From positions 56,450,609-56,514,608 of the forward strand of contig CP136066.1 of the NCBI GenBank assembly GCA_032622095.1: a stretch of 64,000 nt of DNA, written 5' to 3'. This DNA comes from Siphonodentalium dalli (taxonomy: Eukaryota > Mollusca > Scaphopoda > Gadilida > Siphonodentaliidae). The translations under genes were made by a program, and so were the position numbers. The notes beneath the pieces were generated by a model. That model was given only the letters and a program-made list of their open reading frames with translations, was not told where the DNA came from and did not search any database. Shown in pieces: positions 38,624-44,600 of the stretch; within the stretch, counting starts at the first letter, position 1, and every line of letters begins with the position of its first letter.

Positions 38624-41600
38624 TTTCATCTCTCTCACTCACTCTGTATCTCATTCTCTCTCTGACTTCAGCATATACATCATTTTCTACGATTATTAAA
38701 TTCATCATTATCATGTTATACATATATATCCTATCATTCACATCCTATCCCCTTCAACTTGACCTCTTGCCCTCCGCTCCTCTTATATGTGACCCGCCAT
38801 ATCAAATCCAGTCGTAAGTCGGGATTTTTTTTACCTTGTGCCAATGCATTCTCTTAAATACGCGAGTCGACCATAGGCCGCCTCGCATATATAAGAGAAT
38901 GCATTGGTCTAACAATGTTTTATCATTTTTTTTAAATAAATGTTTCTTACAATTTTTAGGATATAAAATAAAAAACATCCATTACCCTGCAGGGAGCCCA
39001 ACACATATATAGAAGCATACAGAAGAGTGTCGTATGCTCATGTTTGTCTTGGGCTCTGTATGGGTGAAATTATAAAATTGTTAAAGAATACAAGGAAAAA
39101 TTATTAAAATTGTAAAAAATTGTTAGGCATATATAAGAGAATGCATTGGCACAGGGTAAAAAAAATCCCGACTTACGACTCGATTTGATATGGCGGGTCA
39201 CAAATCTCAAATTAATCTATGACCCGCTTGTTGTTAGATCCTCTTCACTCTCATAAATTCTAAATCATGTCATAAACAGATGTACACAATATTCAGTGGT
39301 CCGAATCGGTTTTATGCTAGACCAGGTTTTACTCCAATTTAAACTAGGTTAAATTTAGTAGAAGTAAAACTTGGTTTTACTGTAGTAAAACTAGGTTTTG
39401 CGGGAGTTAATCTAGGATTTAGTGAAGATAACCCCAGTTTTGTGATAAACTCAGTTTTAGTTTTTTGGAATTCGATCTCAATGAAAACTAGGTTTTATTG
39501 GCGTGATAAAGTTGTTATGATAATATCGCTAATAATTGTTTGATGTGAATTGGCGATATAATTATCAGGAGACAATGAGCTGTATCTGATAAAACCACCC
39601 TACCCCACTGCAAGTTTTACTAAACCCTATAGTTTGGTCGGTTTTATTATTCGCCCAGTATTTATGTTGTTTCTTCGCGTATATGGGAGAGATAGTTTTA
39701 ATTGGGGGAGGCATTTATGCTCGGGCGTTTGTCACTCGATATTCCTGTGCAGTGATGGGTGATTTCTTGCGATATCGCTTTTTTGAGATCCGCTCGTTTG
39801 GATGTCGCTTTGGCGACATAGAGCCTGGAGGGTTCGGACTGTTCCGTTCGACACGACGTTTGACACGAACTTATTCCCTATTCCTTATTCCGGTAGTCCG
39901 CCCATATACCCACTAGAAAAATCCCCAGCCCTCACCGCGGGGGGGGGGGGGTACCACTCTGAGGGTGGTGAAAATGGAGTATAAGAACGATAAGGAATTC
40001 GGCCAATTTGATGGCACGATCTGGTGATGGGTGGGTGGCCGCCCCAAATATCCACTAGAAACACACCACCCTTAACCCGGGGGACCACCCGGGAGGGGGT
40101 CAAAATGGGGTATGGACCAAATACCCTCCCCCAGAAACACTCCGCACCTCATCCCGGGGGTACCACCGATGGGGGTGATAATGGGGTATTTATCATTATG
40201 AGAACCGTAAGGATTTGGCCATTTTTACGGCATGTGTCGGTGGCCCGCCCCAAATGCCCACTAGAAACACTCCAATGCCTCACCCATATACCCATATACC
40301 CAATTTTACACACTCGGGATGATACCCCCGGGGTCAGGGGTGTGGTGGTGGTGTTTATATGGGATATTTGAGGGCGGGGCACTCACACATGACGTCATGA
40401 AAATAGGCCGAAATCCTTACCGTTCTCGATAATTGTCCATACCCCATTTCCACCACTCGAGTGGTACCCCGGTGAGGGTGTGGGTGTATCTATGGGGTAT
40501 TTGGAGCTGGCCACCCACTCCTGTCGTCAAATTAGCCTAAATCCCTGCCGTTCTCGAAAATAGTCAATTGCAGATTTCACCCCATCACCCTGGTGGTGGG
40601 GTGAGGGATGGGGTGTTTCCATGGCCATTTTCACCCCCCTCGGGGTTGTACCCCCAAGGGTGAAGGTGAGGAGTGGGGTGTTTCTAGGGGGTATTTGAGG
40701 TAAAAATCATGTTCGTCCGTGATATTAGATAACAACTAACCGGTACACAACAGTCCGTGAATTCGTCGTGATTTCACAAAGCGCAAGGTTATTCGCCTGA
40801 TTATGAGATAAGATAGCGACAACCGGGCGCGTGACCCAACAATGCACTGACAAGTAGCCATAGCAGACAGACAGACCACGCCTCCTATTCTTGCAGTTGA
40901 ATAATTGTGGCCCACGTGTAACGCAATCGACCAAATCCAGGTCGTCCCCGCGGTCGAGTAAAACTTGGTTTTACTACAATAAAACCCAGTTTAAACTGGT
41001 AGTTTAAACCAGGTGGAGATTCCGATTCCGACCTATATGTTCTCTGAGGGTAGATATAAATATTGTTTAAACCAAATGTATCTTTTGTCTGAAGGTTATG
41101 ACGATCGGACCTTGAACTACGACAAAAAGGATGTCCATTATGCGCAGTGGACCACCGATATCAAGCTAATGTCTGTCGTCTGCCAAGAAAAACTTGCGGT
41201 GTATTCGTATTCCGCTATATGTGACTTCGATGAACTACTTGTGCCGAAGGAAGGGCGTCGCTATAAGGATTTTCTAAAGGTATAAATAGATAATGCTACG
41301 AACCTCTACTCTGGCTACGCACATAGATATCATGTAAAAGACCTCCATTATGCATGTCTACAGACAGTTAAAATATAAATGAGTGAACAACCCACATGTT
41401 TGTTGTTTATATATGATTGTAATACGACCTTGCCTAAACCTACATACAAGGCTCGTCCTGATTGGTCAGTTTCATGTATTTCCATGGAGACACGACCGTA
41501 CTTTTGTGGTACAATTATACATATTCTGAATTGTACACAAAAAACATGTGGTATAATCAGTGAAATGCTGCCAACGCCTCAAACTTTCAGAAGTCAAACC

Positions 41601-44600
41601 ACGCGGGCATTGGTTAATGTCATGCTATACATGTAGACTGAAGAAAGAGACATATAATGACTACCTACTGTACCATACCGAATTTTATTTAAGATAGAAC
41701 AAAAATTAGCCTGAACTAAATTTGTTTGCCAAAAAGGCAATGAAAGGGGGTCGCCGTTCAATAGTGACGTCATGTTTGACATTACAGTTCTAAGAGAAGA
41801 ACTGTTTGGTGGAAAATCATACCACGCAGAGCTAGAAACTGGGTTATTATATAGCAGGTTGAACGTATGCCACTATAATTTTGACCAAAATATAAGAGTC
41901 GAAATACAAAGATATAAATACACTGCGTATCGGCGTGTATAGTATAATTTGACTTCGCGTCCTCCTACAATCAGTTTCTTTGTGGTCAAATTCTACTATA
42001 CAATCCGATGTGCAGTGTGTTTATTTCTTAGGTGTATTCCTTTGCAGTTTAAGACTTTATTTATGCATTCTATTTGTCGGAGGTGTTAATGATAAAATAG
42101 CCATACTTTAGCCAATGCACATACCCCCGTTGACGTCATAATCGACGTTGTTCTCAAGGTCTCATTGGACTATACACGTAGCTATTTCTTCGTATAACTA
42201 AGTATTAATTAGGCCGCAATAAGTAGAAAGCTGGCCGCATCATAAGTAAAAGCCGGCCAATAAGTGGAAAGGCGGCCAATAAGTCAACGGTGACGTAGAT
42301 GACTTGCAGCGATTTCACAGTACTCTGTTTCCACTGGGAATGATATTGATACGGATACATGTAGTTCATCCACTTATATTTACTCCCAATATCAGTAACA
42401 GTCCGTGCCGTAATGCATCCGAAAGCAACTGTAATCTATCTTCTGTCGACCCAATATTCTTTGCCGATCGAGCTAAATGCGTATTACGTCATTTACGTTA
42501 CCGTTGACTTATTGGCCGCCTTTCTAATTGGCCGACTGTTTCACTTATTGGCCGACTTTTGATACGTATGTGGGCAGCGTTCTACTGATTGCGGCCGATA
42601 ACCTATAGCTAATCAATAATAACATATTAATTAATACTAATATTTGTGCGCGTTTTCTATTGAAAACGACGTGACTAAAAATGGTAATGTCACTAGTGAA
42701 TTACGTCATTTCTATCGGGACTTTCATGCATTAATTATGGGTGATTTAATCATATTTGGCGAACCAAATCGATGCAGAAGTGTAATAAATAGAGTAATCA
42801 ATTATTTACGTTAAATAGTTCACTCGAGGCGAGAGACGTTTAGGTATGAAACTCGTGCGCTAGCGCGCAGGAGTTACTTACCGACGTCTCTCGCCTCTCG
42901 ATAATTAATTGGTTACTCTATTTATTACACTTCTGCATCGATAATACGATAGCAGGGCCAGTAAACTACGTCATAATTTTAAGTTTTACGCACGAAATTG
43001 GTGGCAAGATTCCCCACCTCAAAAAGTGTATTCATCATTTTATTCGCCTATACATAAATAGCCAATCAGATAGCGGATGAGACATATATCAGTTTTGACA
43101 AACTCATTGTGAATCTCGTTCCCGTTCAAACTGAACTGTCGGGAAGATATACATATAAGTGTTAAAGTGATTATACGGTCACCATTTTTCGAGGTTTGTG
43201 AAGGTTCAGCCTGTTCTCCCGAAAATCCACACATCTTATTATAATACAATTTGTTTAGGTACATAATCTGCTTAGAATCGTATGATCCACGTCCCTGTCC
43301 TGATTATATTGTTAATCAGCCTTGATAAAGGGGAGTAATGATTAGGTTTTTGAGGTTTCAATATTCTGCAACTGTGTACGGACCTGTGTGGAAGCATTCT
43401 GGTGACACATGTTCGTTCTTGAACTATTTGAAAGACCAAGACCGACGCACGTTTTCTTAAAGTGTCTACTATTAAAAGATGGATTTTGATCAAAAATATG
43501 TCTCTATTTTTAAAACAATCGGTTCCATATAAGACCACGTTCTATGTAGTTGTGACATGAACAATCCTTCAACTTTCACTTTCAATATCACAGTTTAAAT
43601 ATACATATGTAAATCATGACTCACAAGATAGATCTAATTTCTCGTGATTCAAGAAAATCAATAATTAATAGAATTTAGAAAGACTATCACTCATAAATAA
43701 TGTATTTGAGAGTTTTCGTGGCATGGTTGTTAGTTTATATATATTGTATTTATGACAAAGGGGAGTGGAGGACAAGTGCTAATTACTTAGAACATCCTCA
43801 TCTACCAGTTGTTGTTTAATATTTTATTTCACGTGACTATCTGAGCCTTATCCACGCGTGTGATTGGTTGTTTGACATTTACTAATATCTATAGTGTCCT
43901 CACGACACGATAGCGAGCCTCCTAATGTTAGCACACCCACTATCGCTTGGAAAATCCAGTAAACTATTTTTAGCATGCCCACTATTCCTGGGAGGTAATG
44001 AGAAAAAGTTCAACATTGTTATGTTCAACATTGTTATGTCCGAAATGTCTTTGTAATCGACAACTAGAGCACAATAAATGATCGTAAGAAAATTGTTTGT
44101 GTAATATGTGATGATTTTCAAAATTTTTGGTGACGATTAATCATGTTTTTCCTCGCCATTGTTCACAATATCGCTTCGAAATTTGTTGTCAATTTCCTAA
44201 GTTCCCACTGCAGTTTTTCTAACGAAATCTTCAGTTTGTTTTCGGTAAAAAAAAGTATTGTTTAACAACTACGATGTCTGCTTACCATTGCTTTCGAAAT
44301 AAGTCGAAATGGTAACAATAACTCATGAATAAGAAGATTTAAGATTTGCACAGTTAGAAGCAGGACAAATTTTACCATGCAGCAAAAACAAATAAAGGGA
44401 CAATAACACTTACACTGGAAATTCGAAAATCTTTCTACGATTAAAAGGACGTACATTAAATATGGGATCTGAGACAGCATGGAGAACTTTCGATAAAATA
44501 TAATATATATTGCACGCCTTGTCGGTGGCTATGCCAAAATAGTGGTCCTCTGTGGAGGAATAGTCCCCTCGCCTCCGGCTCGGTACTATTCCTACCGTCG

